DNA from: DATFVA01 sp963764235
Lineage (GTDB): Bacteria > Bacteroidota > Ignavibacteria > Ignavibacteriales > Ignavibacteriaceae
NCBI GenBank assembly: GCA_963764235.1
Contig: CAVXRO010000014.1
Span: 1-64,000, forward strand
Length of the DNA: 64,000 nt
Direction of reading: 5' to 3'
Part shown: piece after piece, positions 1 to 10,600 of the stretch
Numbering within the stretch: the stretch's first letter is position 1
How the letters are laid out: each line of letters opens with the position of its first letter
Made by a program: the position numbers and the translations under genes
Notes under the pieces: model-generated
Told to the model about the DNA's origin: nothing
The model's input: only the letters and a program-made list of their open reading frames with translations
Databases searched by the model: none

Positions 1-1853
1 AAAGTTGTGGACAGCTTTTGTCCTGTATCCTCAATTTCGGCCTGTCTCCTGGATCTAATCATCGAGTTCTGGAAGTTAGCGCTGTTTTCATCGGTAAGTT
101 TAAAAATAGGGCAAGAGAACTGACAAAAACCTCACGTGCAGCAAATGCAGCGATTAAGGAGACTCCTACTCTCCAGTCCATCCCTAGCGGTGTCATCACA
201 GGCTGGATGAATTTGCCGAGATCAGCTTCATAGGATGCGGAGAGCCTTGCAGCCGCCTGGGTCTGAATAACCTGATCTTTTGACAGTCCGCTTGAATCGA
301 CCTGCGGATTGGTATTCGGGAAGTATGTGAGCAACCACAGGATAATAGAAAATCCGAGGATAATGGGACCAGCTTTTCTGAGATAATGCTTGGCATTATG
401 ATAGGTATTAATGACTATAACTCTGAACTTTGGTTTCCTGTATGCAGGCAGTTCAAGTATAAAAGATGAATTGTCCTCAGTTTTAATAGTGTGTTTTGAA
501 TCTATTAAGTATACCCGCAACCGTAACTGATGAGATCACACTGAAAATATAAATACAGGCAAGCATTATGCCTCCGAGCGGCTATCACTCGGAAAAAGAA
601 ACGCTATGAGTAATGCATAAACCGGAAGCCTTGCACTGCAGCTCATCAGGGGGAGTATGAAAATGGTCAGAAACCTTTCCCGCTTATTCGGGATGGTACG
701 GGTAGCCATCATAGCAGGAATAGCGCAGGCAAAGCCTGAGAGCATAGGTACAAACGACTGGCCGTTCAGTCCTATCTTTGATAAAGGTTTGTCAATCAGC
801 ATAGCACCCCTGGCTAGGTAGCCGCTGTCTTCCAGGAGTCCGAGTATAAGGAAAAGGATAAGAATCTGGGGAACGAAAACTAGCACCGAGCCGGTTCCGC
901 TTATAATCCCGTTGGCAATCAGGTCACCATACCAATTGTTACCGAGAATATCGAATCCTGCAGAGGATAAAAATCCGAATGCGGAATCGACCAGGTCCAT
1001 CAGGGGTTGGGCGAGCCAGAATATAGAAGTAAAAGTAACCGCCATAATCAGGAAAAAGAAAAATATTCCCCAGATTCTGTGCAGCGCGAGCCGTGTCTAT
1101 CTTTAAGGTAGTTCTGTCAATTTGTTTACACTCGATTTTAGCTTTGCGGTTAACCAGTATTTTAAGCTGTTTGTTTGCCTTTGTTAAATTAACTTTCGGT
1201 TCTTCTTTTGCCCTGATCAGCACAGCGTTTTCAATTATCTCAATTTCACGATACAACTTAAGCAGGCTCTTAAAAGATCCTTCTCCGTTCAGCCTGGTCA
1301 TCCTATATTTGTCAGCCTGGCTATAACTGCTTATGCTAGTTTCAACTTCTGAGATCAATTTATCTACGCCGTTACCGGTCCTCGGATCAACTTCAACAAC
1401 AGGGCAATCAAGCAGTTCTGCTAATTTCTCCGAATTTATACTCAGGTCTTTCCGCTTAAGTATATCCAGCATAGTTAATGCTATTACAACATTAAATTTG
1501 CAGGAAATAAGCTGCTTTACAAGCAGGAGGTGCCTTGATAGCTGACTGGCATCAACGGTTACAACTATAACATCCGGTGTTCCCAGCCTGGGATGTGAAT
1601 ACAAAGAATTTATGGAAACAGCCTCATCAGGGGAACCGGGAAGAAGACTGATGATTCCCGGCGTGTCGACTACATTAGCAACCAGGCCGAATCTTTCAAG
1701 TAATCGGCTTACGGAGTACTCAACTGTTGCTCCCGGATAATTAACTGTCTTATAATTTTTCCCGCTCAGATAATTGAACAGCGTGGTTTTGCCTGAGTTG
1801 GGAGGTCCAACCAGTGAGACAAGGGGGGAAGTGCTTACGGTCTGAACGTTCAT
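1..1853 (-). pseudogene. feoB: FeoB ferrous iron transporter, broken by several frameshifts, 3' end outside window
   Basis: FeoB is an inner-membrane Fe(II) permease with an N-terminal GTPase domain. The N-terminal piece (939-1853) has a G1 P-loop (GPPNSGKTT), a G3 DTPG and a G4-like TMLD in place of the usual NxxD. The membrane domain continues in other frames: 566-1045 (LLEDSGYLARGAM, GFACAIPAMMATRTI), a short stretch around 500-575, and 59-520 (ELPAYRKP, AAFAAREVFVSSLA). After about position 95 the protein resumes in yet another frame to the window edge. Frame changes therefore lie near 1085, 575, 500 and 95. The start overlaps the feoA stop by 4 bases (ATGA), so the two genes form an operon. 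Either this is a decayed gene or the sequence carries indel errors; the intact family motifs in every piece favour errors or very recent damage. Confidence 0.85.
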
Positions 1854-2071
1854 GGAATCTTAATACAATCTGCCTCTTCCTTGCGGATTGCAACAAGGGT
1901 TCCCCTGACTGCGAAAGCCAGTGGATCGTTAAACAATGACTTATTTATTAGCTCAATTTCCTGACCAGGAGTAAAACCGAATTCCAATACTCTCCTCGAG
2001 GATGGATGGTTCTCATCAATCTCGTATATTATACCAATTTCTCCGAACTTTAATTCTGCAGCAGTTTTCAT
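1850..2071 (-). CDS. feoA: FeoA-domain protein of the ferrous iron uptake system
   Basis: This small cytoplasmic SH3-like protein is the usual partner of FeoB. Its 73 residues fit the family length of about 75-85. The FeoA signature is visible: a central RRVLEFGFTPGQEIEL segment (residues about 26-41) followed by a DPLAFAVRGTLVAIRKEEA stretch typical of the second half of the domain. It is the first gene of the feoAB operon and overlaps feoB by 4 bases, which suggests translational coupling. The upstream 200 bases contain inverted repeats that could bind a metal-responsive repressor. The identification is firm; the molecular role of FeoA proteins (FeoB assembly or activation) is known only from other organisms. 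Confidence 0.9.
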   Translation of the reverse strand: MKTAAELKFGEIGIIYEIDENHPSSRRVLEFGFTPGQEIELINKSLFNDPLAFAVRGTLVAIRKEEADCIKIP

Positions 2072-2104
2072 TTTTAATCCAAAATAATAAGATTTGCCAT
2101 ACTA

Positions 2105-2222
2105 TTTATATTTAGTCTATATAAAAATAACACCATACCTAAAAAAAGTCAAGAGATTTTTTGTATAGACTGTCAGGGTTACGTTTACTATTTTTATCGT
2201 AATCTTTATCTTATAAACGTAA
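2105..2222. promoter_or_regulatory. Inverted repeats upstream of feoA, possible metal-regulator operators
   Basis: Three symmetric elements are packed in the 220-base gap between feoA and the first sensor kinase. TTTATAT and ATATAAA (2105-2111 and 2119-2125) form a 21-base interrupted palindrome. AGTCTATA (2114-2121) recurs inverted as TATAGACT (2164-2171). TTACGTTT (2179-2186) recurs inverted as AAACGTAA (2215-2222). A Fur- or DtxR-family operator for feoAB would be expected here, but none of these matches a textbook consensus, so the assignment is inference. Confidence 0.35.
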
Positions 2223-2293
2223 AATTTTGGGCGTAATCGTTAAAAAAGTGACAAAAAACCGCTAAACGCTTTAGCATAAAAATTGATATTTAA

Positions 2294-4328
2294 TATTCAC
2301 CTGATCAGAAGGAAGAAATATTTCCTAAACCTTACGGAAAAATAACGATTGAGAATGAACTTTCCCGAACGGAGCTCTCGGTTACATATCACTTTAACCA
2401 TCAAACCGGCCAATATGAATTCATAAGTTCCGGTATTTTAGAACTTACCGGATATTCCAGTGCAGAGATAAATGAACTTGGATTTGAAAGCCTGGTTAAA
2501 GATGTCTCCGAAATTACTTCGGATGAATTTCCCGCACAGGAAACGGAACCTGATGGAAGAGAAGTGCGTCATTACTATGCAAAATATCTGATAATTACCA
2601 AAGACGGCAGGGAAAAATGGCTGCAGGATAAAGCAACCCGGTTCGTTGATTCACAAGGGAATAATCTTTTTAGTGTTGGAACATTAAAGGAGTACACCGA
2701 ATCGGATAACCTCATAGAAAAATTTAAATATTCGAATGAAAACATCGAAACTGTTTTCGACCTTGCAAATCTGCTTTTGCTGGTAATTGATGAGGATCAG
2801 AAAATAAGACTTGTCAACAAGAAAGCCTGCGAGCTTCTGGGAATCAGGCAGTCTGATATTATCGGTAAAGAATGGACCAAACTTGTTCCAGCAGATACAG
2901 CAGACGAATTGAAGGATAATATTGAAAAAACTTTTCGCGAAATAATCCCCCCTCCACAGAACCGGGAAATCACCCTCATTTCCGAATCGGGTGAACCAAA
3001 AGTTATCCAGTACAATAATACTGTGCTGCGTGATGAAACCGGGAGAATTGTAAGACTTATGTCATTGGGACTTGACGTAACCAATAAGAAAAAGGAAGAA
3101 AAAATCCAGGAGGTCATTTTCCGGATTATTCAGCAATCGAATGAAGAGACTGATCTTGATGAGCTTTTTCATTTCATTCATTCCGGTATCCGTGAACTTA
3201 TGCTTGCCGAGAACTTTTATATCGCGCTGTACGATGAGAAGAACGGCATGATTACTTTTCCATATTTTATTGATAAATATGATAAGGATGCTCCCCCGAT
3301 GAAATTCGGGAGAGGGTTAACAGAATATATTTTACGATCAGGTAAAGCAGAATTAATCACAAGGGAAAGGGACAATGAACTTGTTTCAGAAGGTGAGACA
3401 GAGGTTGTTGGAACTCAGTCGGCTATTTGGCTGGGAATTCCTTTGAAAATCCGCGATCATACTATGGGGGCCCTGGTTGTACAGGATTATGAAAATGAAG
3501 AGACCTACACTGAAAGAGAAAAACAGATACTGGAGGTTGTTGCCTACCCGATTTCAAGGGCGATAGAAAGAAAGATTGTAGAGCAGGAAAGAAAAGAACT
3601 AATTCTAAAGCTAAGTAAATTGAATACCTCCAAGGATAAACTGTTCTCATTGATCTCTCACGATCTGCGAAGTCCTTTCAACTCATTGCTTGGTTTCTCT
3701 GAAATACTCACAACAGAGTACGATAGTCTTACCCACGATGAGGTGAAGGAATATCTCAACGTAATTTATGAGGCTTCCAAAAATCTTTATGGAATGACCA
3801 ACAACCTGCTTCAGTACTCAAGGTTCCAGGTCGGGCGCTTTGATTTTCAGCCTGTTGAAATAAACCTGACCAGTCTCCTGAAAAAAAATCTGAACCTGCT
3901 GAAAGGAAATGCTGTCCGTAAAGAGATATCTCTTTCTGGCTGAGTTCAATGCAGATGTTTACATATTTGCGGATGAGGATATGCTGAATTCCACAGTGCA
4001 GAATATTATTTCCAACTCCATAAAATTTACTCCCAGAGGCGGCGAAGTAAAAATTAATACTGAGATAATCCCTTTCTTCAATCAGGCCACACATGTGAAG
4101 GTAACTATAGCAGATAATGGAATAGGGATAAGCCGTAGTGAACTCGATAAAATTCTTTCGGAGGAAATTATAAGTACTCCCGGAACTGAGCGTGAGTATG
4201 GAACAGGCCTGGGATTACTGATTGTGAAGGAATTTGTTGAAAAGAATGGCGGCAGGATTGACGTAAAAAGCAAATTGAATCAGGGTACAAGTTTTTCATT
4301 CACTCTTCCGGTATCCGAACATACATAA
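2294..4328 (+). pseudogene. Sensor histidine kinase PAS-PAS-GAF-HisKA-HATPase, frameshifted near 3935
   Basis: This soluble hybrid-free sensor kinase would autophosphorylate on a histidine. Reading upstream of the GTG at 2564, the frame stays open to 2294 and encodes a first PAS domain (ISSGILELTGYS), so the real gene starts earlier; no in-frame ATG is present, which hints at another indel near 2290. A second PAS follows (about 2740-3090), then a GAF domain (about 3110-3560), HisKA with the phospho-acceptor in SHDLRSPFNS (about 3655), and a HATPase. The frame ends with a stop at 3943, while the HATPase resumes one frame over (3909-4328) with the N box NIISNSIKF, DNGIG and GTGLGL. No transmembrane segments are seen, so it is probably a cytoplasmic sensor. 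It is a tandem paralogue of the next kinase. Confidence 0.8.
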
Positions 4329-4429
4329 GCGTCCGGTGACGGTTCATATTTTGTAAATCACACGCCGAAAATAATATTCTATATAAAATTTTCTTTTTAG
4401 TATTTTAACTCGCATAAAATCAGAGCCGC

Positions 4430-5908
4430 ATGGATCCTAAAACAAGAATACTTATCGTAGAAGATGAGAGCATTGTTGCTGTCGATCTTAAGAAGACACT
4501 GGAAAATTCCGGTTATGAGATCGTTGGTTTAGTACGTTCCGGGGAACTTGCAGTTAAAAAAGCGATTGAACTTGAACCTAATCCTTATACTGATGGATAT
4601 AATGCTTGAGGGAAGAATTACCGGAATCGAAGCCGCCGATGAAATAAGGAGAAAAAAAGACATTCCGGTTATCTACGTGACAGCCTATGCTAATGAAAGT
4701 ACCTTGTCACAGGCAAAACTGACACAGCCCTTCGGGTACATTCTGAAGCCTTTCGATGAGAAGAACCTGGTATCGACCATTGAAATGGCTTTCTATAAAC
4801 ATAAACTTGACAGAAAGCTTAAAGAGAATGAAGAGAGATACAGGAAACTTGTTGAGAAATCACCCGTGGGAATAGGAATCCTTATGGGGCGTCAGATAGT
4901 TTATGCTAATCCCTATGCGGTACAGATGTTTGGAGCTTCTACGGAAGAAGAACTTAAAAGCAGGTATATTTTCGATTTTATTATAGGAGGTTTTGCGGAC
5001 CGGCTTAAGGATACTATGCAGAAAATCATAAAAGAAGGTGAAGTCGTCGAAGTCACGTAATGAAAAATTAATGACCCTTGACAGAAGGGAATTAGACGTA
5101 GAACTTACGGCCATACCCGTTTACTATCTTGATAAACCGGCAATACAGGTCGTGATAAGAGATGTTACTGAACTGAATAAAAAAGAGGAGGAAAGAAAAA
5201 ACTATACCGAGGTTCTGAAAAAGATGAACGAAACCAAAGATAAATTCCTGTCTCTCATTTCTCACGATCTGAAAAGTCCTTTTAATTCACTGATGGGATA
5301 TACAGAAATACTTAAGAATGAAATAGATGAACTGTCAAAAGAGGAGAGGGATATTTTCATAACTTCGGTTTATGAGTCCACCCGTCATATATATAATCTT
5401 CTTAACGATCTGCTGGAATTCTCTAAGTTTTATCTCGGACTTATAAAAATTGAACCCAGGGAAATCAATATCAGGAGCTGGTGGACGAGAATTTAGAATT
5501 TCTTCTGTCGCAGCGAAGCAGAAAGATATTTCACTGATGAATTGTATAAACCGGGATTACATTGTGCTGGCTGAAGAGGATATGCTTAACTCCATACTCA
5601 GGAATTTGATAACAAATTCTATAAAATTTTCCGGGAGAGGCGGAATGGTGGAAATATCAGCCGAAGCCGGAGCTCACCACCTGGATATATCCGTATCGGA
5701 TCACGGCGTAGGGATGGACAAACAGACAGTGGAAACTATTTTCGATATCGTTTCAAAAAAATCAAAACCGGGTACCGATAACGAGGAAGGTACAGGACTT
5801 GGTTTAATCCTGGCTAAAGAATTCGTTGAAAAAAACGGTGGTGAAATTTCTGTGGTAAGCGAACCGGGGAAGGGAACTACTTTTACATTCAGCCTTCAGT
5901 CTATATAG
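4430..5908 (+). pseudogene. Response regulator-histidine kinase hybrid (REC-PAS-HisKA-HATPase), several frameshifts
   Basis: An ATG at 4430 opens a receiver domain (RILIVEDESIVAVDL). After a frame change near 4583 the receiver continues with the acceptor aspartate in LILMDIMLEG and the conserved lysine in ILKPFDE. A PAS domain follows (about 4835-5190), then HisKA with SHDLKSPFNSLMGYTE (about 5260) and a HATPase with NLITNSIKF, DHGVGM and GTGLGL, ending at 5908. Further frame changes are needed near 5057, 5465 and 5505. The middle one is bridged by a short stretch reading QELVDENLEFLLS. The architecture resembles N-terminal-receiver sensor kinases, and the kinase half is closely similar to that of the preceding gene, which suggests tandem duplication. 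Five reading-frame segments in 1.5 kb is more than ordinary decay usually leaves with all motifs intact. Confidence 0.8.
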
Positions 5909-6033
5909 AATATTCCTCCCTGAGCCCTGAAATGGGCAAATTCCGGATTATAGTCAGTAGTTTTGCGTGAAATTGACCGGTGTGACAGTTGTTTCACGAT
6001 CCAAAAAGTGGAAAAAAAATTACCATTATTTTA

Positions 6034-6074
6034 TTTGCTAAAAGCAAACAAAATATTTTTTCTTTGTATATTTG
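6034..6074 (+). promoter_or_regulatory. Putative citrate synthase promoter with adjacent palindrome
   Basis: TATATTTG at 6067-6074 matches the Bacteroidota -7 element TAnnTTTG and lies 70 bases before the citrate synthase ATG. No good TTTG sits 19-21 bases upstream, so the promoter call is weak. Just upstream, TTTGCT-AAA-AGCAAA (6034-6048) is a perfect 15-base interrupted palindrome of operator size. The regulator is unknown. Confidence 0.35.
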
Positions 6075-6143
6075 TATATAACAAATTTAATTTTCCACTA
6101 GGGGAATTAAAAATTTTCAATATGTTTATCTCAGGAGGAGAAA

Positions 6144-7469
6144 ATGTCACGATTGAAAAAACAAGTCCAGGATAAAATTGAAGCCTGGCGCCCGCGTACA
6201 GCACGTCTTGTTAAAGAGTACGGTAATGTAAAAGTTGGAGAAGTGACTATTGAGCAGGTTATCGGGGGTGCCAGGGGTATCAAGAGCCTCGTCACAGATA
6301 TTTCTTATCTGGATCCAAATGAAGGAATTCGTTTCCGTGATTTAACAATCCCCGAAGTCCTTGAAAAATTACCGAAAGTACCCGGCGGTGAAATGCCGTA
6401 TGTTGAAGGCTTCTTCTTCTTTTTACTAACAGGAGATATACCTTCAGCTGAAGACGTAAAGGAAGTTGCTGATGAATTCCGCAAAAGATCTGCTGTTCCG
6501 CAATACGTATTTGACATTTTAAGAGCTATGCCGGCAGATTCTCATCCAATGGTAATGTTTTCCGCAGCTATTGTATCGATGCAGCGGGAATCTGAGTTTG
6601 TTAAAGAGTATAATACCGGCAATTTAAAAAAGAATGATTACTGGTCGCCTACCTATGAAGATGGTTTAAATCTTCTTGCAAAACTCCCTGGTATCGCCGC
6701 ATTTATCTATAGACTGAAATACAAAAATGGTGATATTATCAAATCAGATCCGGGTCTCGATCTCGGCGGAGACTTTGCTCATATGATGGGAATCAAGAAA
6801 CCTTATGATGATGTTGCCAGAATGTATTTCATCCTGCACAGTGACCATGAAAGTGGAAATGTCAGTGCGCATACGGGTCATCTTATCGCAAGCGCTCTTT
6901 CAGATCTCTATTATTCAATCTCCGGTCTGGTAGACGGCCTTGCAGGACCATTACACGGATTGGCAAACCAGGAAGTTTTAAACTGGCTCCAGGGTGTTTA
7001 TGACAGTATGGGTGGAAAAATTCCAACCGAAGAAGAAATGAAGAAATTTGTCTGGGATACGTTAAAGAGCGGACAGGTTATTCCCGGCTTTGGCCACGCA
7101 GTTCTGAGAAAAACTGATCCCCGGTATATGGCACAAAGAGAATTCTGCTTAAAGCATTTACCGGACGATCCGTTATTTAAATATGTAGATCTGCTTTTCA
7201 AAGTTGTTCCTCCTATCCTGGTTGAACAGGGCAAGGCAAAAAATCCATGGCCTAATGTTGATGCACAATCAGGAGTTATCCAATGGTACTATGGTTTGAA
7301 AGAATATGATTTCTACACAGTTTTATTTGCAATCGGAAGATCGCTTGGTGTGGTGGCAAATATTATCTGGGATCGCGGTCTCGGATACCCGATAGAGAGA
7401 CCAAAATCTATTACAACTGCTATGCTTGAAGCAATGGCCGGAGTAGAAGAAATGGCAGAAGTAAAATAA
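6144..7469 (+). CDS. gltA: Citrate synthase, mitochondrial (long) type
   Basis: It condenses oxaloacetate and acetyl-CoA to citrate at the entry of the TCA cycle, in the cytoplasm. The 441 residues, the segment GGEMPYVEGFFFFLLTG and the block HSDHESGNVSAHT mark the eukaryote-like family instead of the short NADH-regulated bacterial type. Catalytic residues fall at H271 (LHGLANQEV), H318 (GFGHAVLRKTDPR) and D373 (NVDAQSG), almost exactly the positions of the pig enzyme (H274, H320, D375). A strong AGGAGGAG ribosome site ends 5 bases before the ATG at 6144. The gene stands alone, with its own promoter candidate upstream and a strong terminator downstream. The identification is very secure; the symbol follows usage for bacterial citrate synthase. 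Confidence 0.97.
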   Translation: MSRLKKQVQDKIEAWRPRTARLVKEYGNVKVGEVTIEQVIGGARGIKSLVTDISYLDPNEGIRFRDLTIPEVLEKLPKVPGGEMPYVEGFFFFLLTGDIPSAEDVKEVADEFRKRSAVPQYVFDILRAMPADSHPMVMFSAAIVSMQRESEFVKEYNTGNLKKNDYWSPTYEDGLNLLAKLPGIAAFIYRLKYKNGDIIKSDPGLDLGGDFAHMMGIKKPYDDVARMYFILHSDHESGNVSAHTGHLIASALSDLYYSISGLVDGLAGPLHGLANQEVLNWLQGVYDSMGGKIPTEEEMKKFVWDTLKSGQVIPGFGHAVLRKTDPRYMAQREFCLKHLPDDPLFKYVDLLFKVVPPILVEQGKAKNPWPNVDAQSGVIQWYYGLKEYDFYTVLFAIGRSLGVVANIIWDRGLGYPIERPKSITTAMLEAMAGVEEMAEVK

Positions 7470-7503
7470 TAATATTCTTTTCCACGAAATAATCTTCAGG
7501 ATG

Positions 7504-7534
7504 AACGTCACGGAATATTCCGTGACGTTTTTTT
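7504..7534 (+). terminator. Rho-independent terminator after citrate synthase
   Basis: A perfect 26-base palindrome (7504-7529, AACGTCACGGAAT and its complement) is followed directly by a run of T. It lies 35 bases after the citrate synthase stop. Confidence 0.9.
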
Positions 7535-7618
7535 TGATACCTATCGGCCTAAACATCCGCATTAATAAATTATTATATTCACTTAATAAGATTCATTCTA
7601 TATTATAAAAAGCAGACA

Positions 7619-10600
7619 ATGAGCAATCAATCCGTTTCATCCTTAGCCGAAATAAAGGATAAGCTTAGTGCGGGTAAGGCCGCATTAGAAAACACCGAGG
7701 TTGAAGATCTTATCCTCGATCTTCAAATGGAATTTGGCCGTGCGGTGAGTGAAAAACACTTCGGCAATATTACTGAAACCGAGACTTGGCAGAACATTCT
7801 TGAGGGATTATCCGGCAGCGGACTTGCAGGTCTGTTCATGGAAAAGATAGAAAAAGAATTGTTTTTTTCTTTCGGTGAATATCTCGCTTCACTCCCGGCT
7901 GAATCTGATCCGAAAATTGTTTCAATAATCCATAACTACCTTGATCTTTTTCGATATTCATCATTTCTTCAGAAAATTTATGATGAAAGAAGGTGGGATA
8001 ATTTAATTCTTTCACTCATAGTCCAAAGCTCTTACACCTTTGATATATTGTTTGATCAGAGAGTCAAGCAGTATAAAAAGAAAGCTTTATTCCGTATAAT
8101 TAAAGATCATGGAACCATTGATTACAGCTGGCAGAAAACATCTGAGATAGTATCAGTTTACAGTTCATCTATTGACCATTTATTTTATGAATTACAGAGT
8201 GAAAGTAAATTTGTGGCATTCCTGCTTGAAAACAGTTTGGATATGGCATTTCTTGATCTTGCCTGTTTAACATCAGGAATTGTGAATGTTATGATTCCGG
8301 CAAATTCAGTTCCTGAACACATTAACTTTATTCTGAATCAGACAAAATCTCCCGTTCTTTTGGTTAATGATGAAAAGCAGCTCGCAAAGATAAGATCTAT
8401 AAAACACCAGATTCCTAATTTGAAGATTGCCGTAATGTTAAAGGGGAACGCTACCGAAGATTGGGTTATTAACTTTGAGGAATTTAAGGCTATGGCCTCC
8501 GGTGATAAAATAAAGAATGAGATGGTTATTAAACCGGATTCTCTTGCTACTCTTATGTATACTTCGGGAACTACGGGTGAGCCGAAGGGAATAATGTTTT
8601 CTCACACAAATATCGTCTATAAAAGATTCTGCCGTGCAATGGCAATTCCTGAAATCAGCGAAGACGATCGTTTCCTTGCATTCCTTCCTCTATATCATAC
8701 ATTTGGAAGGTGGCTGGAAATGGCCGGCGCGATTTTCTGGGGTGCGGAGTACTTTTTTATGGAAAATCCTGCTGTTGAAACAATGATTGATAATATGCAG
8801 CTTGTTAAACCCAGCATCTTCATTTCCATTCCTAAAAAGTGGATTCAGCTTTATGAATATATTACGGCAAGAGTCGATATTGAATCTGATGATGATGATA
8901 AAATAAAACAGGCTGTTACCGATGCAACAGGCGGGTCTCTAAAGTGGGGAATTTCTGCCGCCGGTTATCTCCCCCCGGACGTTTTTAAGTTTTTGCAGAG
9001 ATACGGTGTCGAATTAATGAGCGGGTTTGGTATGACAGAAGCAACCGGGGGAATCACTATGACTCCGCCTTATGAATACCGGGAAAATTCACTCGGGAAA
9101 GCTTTACCCGGAATTGAAATTAAACTTGATGAAGACGGGGAAATACTGATTCGCGGCGCCTACGTGATGATGAATTATTACGGTCAGGAACCGGAAGACA
9201 CTTTTGACCCTGAGGGCTGGCTTGCAACGGGGGATATAATGAGAATGGATAAAGACGGATTTATTGAAATTATAGATCGAAAAAAAGAAATTTATAAAAA
9301 TGTCAAGGGGGAGACTATAGCACCTCAGAAAATTGAGAACCTCTTTCGTGATTTTGAATTTGTAAGGCAGGTTTTTCTTGTGGGGGATCACCGTCCCTTT
9401 AATTCCGTTTTGATATTCCCTGATCTGGAATCGGAGTCATCTCCGCTTAAAGGGATGGACGAACAACAAAAGCAGGAATACTTTTCCTCCATAATTGTTA
9501 CGGTAAATAATTTCCTGGCGCCTTTTGAAAGGATTCTGGATTTTAAATTAATTGATCGGCCATTCAGTGATTCTTACCATGAGCTTACCCCCAAAGGAAC
9601 ATATAAACGCAGAATCATAGAAAGGAATTTCGATGCGATCATAAATTCCATGTATAAAAAGGACCATTTATCTCTTCTGCTTGGTAAGCAAGAGGTTAAA
9701 ATACCCAATTGGTTTTTACGTGAGAAAGGTGCGTTAAGCCGGGATGTTATTCTTACTGATAATATCCTTTCTATTACCAAATCATCCCTGGTAATAAAAA
9801 AACTTAACGAGGGAAATAATGTTTTCCAGATAGGAAACTATTCGTACCAGATAAATTCAAAACAACTTGATCTTCAGGACATTCTGACGAATCCTTACTA
9901 CTTCCTCGGCAATGTTCAGCTTGTAGAGTTTGCCGGACAGGGAATTTTCAGATGGTTCAGGAAATCTGAAGCAGAAAAAGATCTCGAATTTATGGAAAGT
10001 GTGATTCCCGTTAGACCGGAAAAAGAATTGGCCGATAGGTTTTCCGGGATTTTAGAATCAGGAGAAATATCAATTTCAGGCTTGCACTATGCGACCGTAC
10101 TTCTTCAATCAGAACTGTTAAATGAAAATGAAGAATCAATAAAGTATTTTGGAGACATACTTAAGGATACCGGTTCGAATCATTACAAGCTTGCTGTTGA
10201 AATTGCTTTTCGTCCTAACCTGATAAATAAAATTTCAGCCCGGAGAAAAATGTTCTTCGTTGCTCTCCAGACCTTAAGAAAGGATAATTTTCTAAAATTA
10301 CTGGATTTGTATACACGTCCGGATTCCAATTTCCTCAACGCTGAAGTAATAGCAGAAATAAATAATGTCAGCCGTGGTACAGATAACTTAAAAGAAATAG
10401 AAATTGTGCTGCAGAATCAAATTGAATCACTAACCCCCGAAACTGATTTAGACGAAACTACTGTTCCGCCTCTTTTTAGATTACTGGTGAGTTATGGTAT
10501 CAACCATCCGCTTAGTTTTGAAAGGATCAGGAGAACCTTTTTGCAGCAGGAGTTGTATGGAATCAGAAAAGATATAAGAGATATCGCACAAAAATCGAGA

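Noticed and set aside
1093..1326. Plus-strand ORFs opposite feoB (also at 1333-1545)
   Set aside because: They are antisense shadows of a gene with clear GTPase motifs on the other strand.
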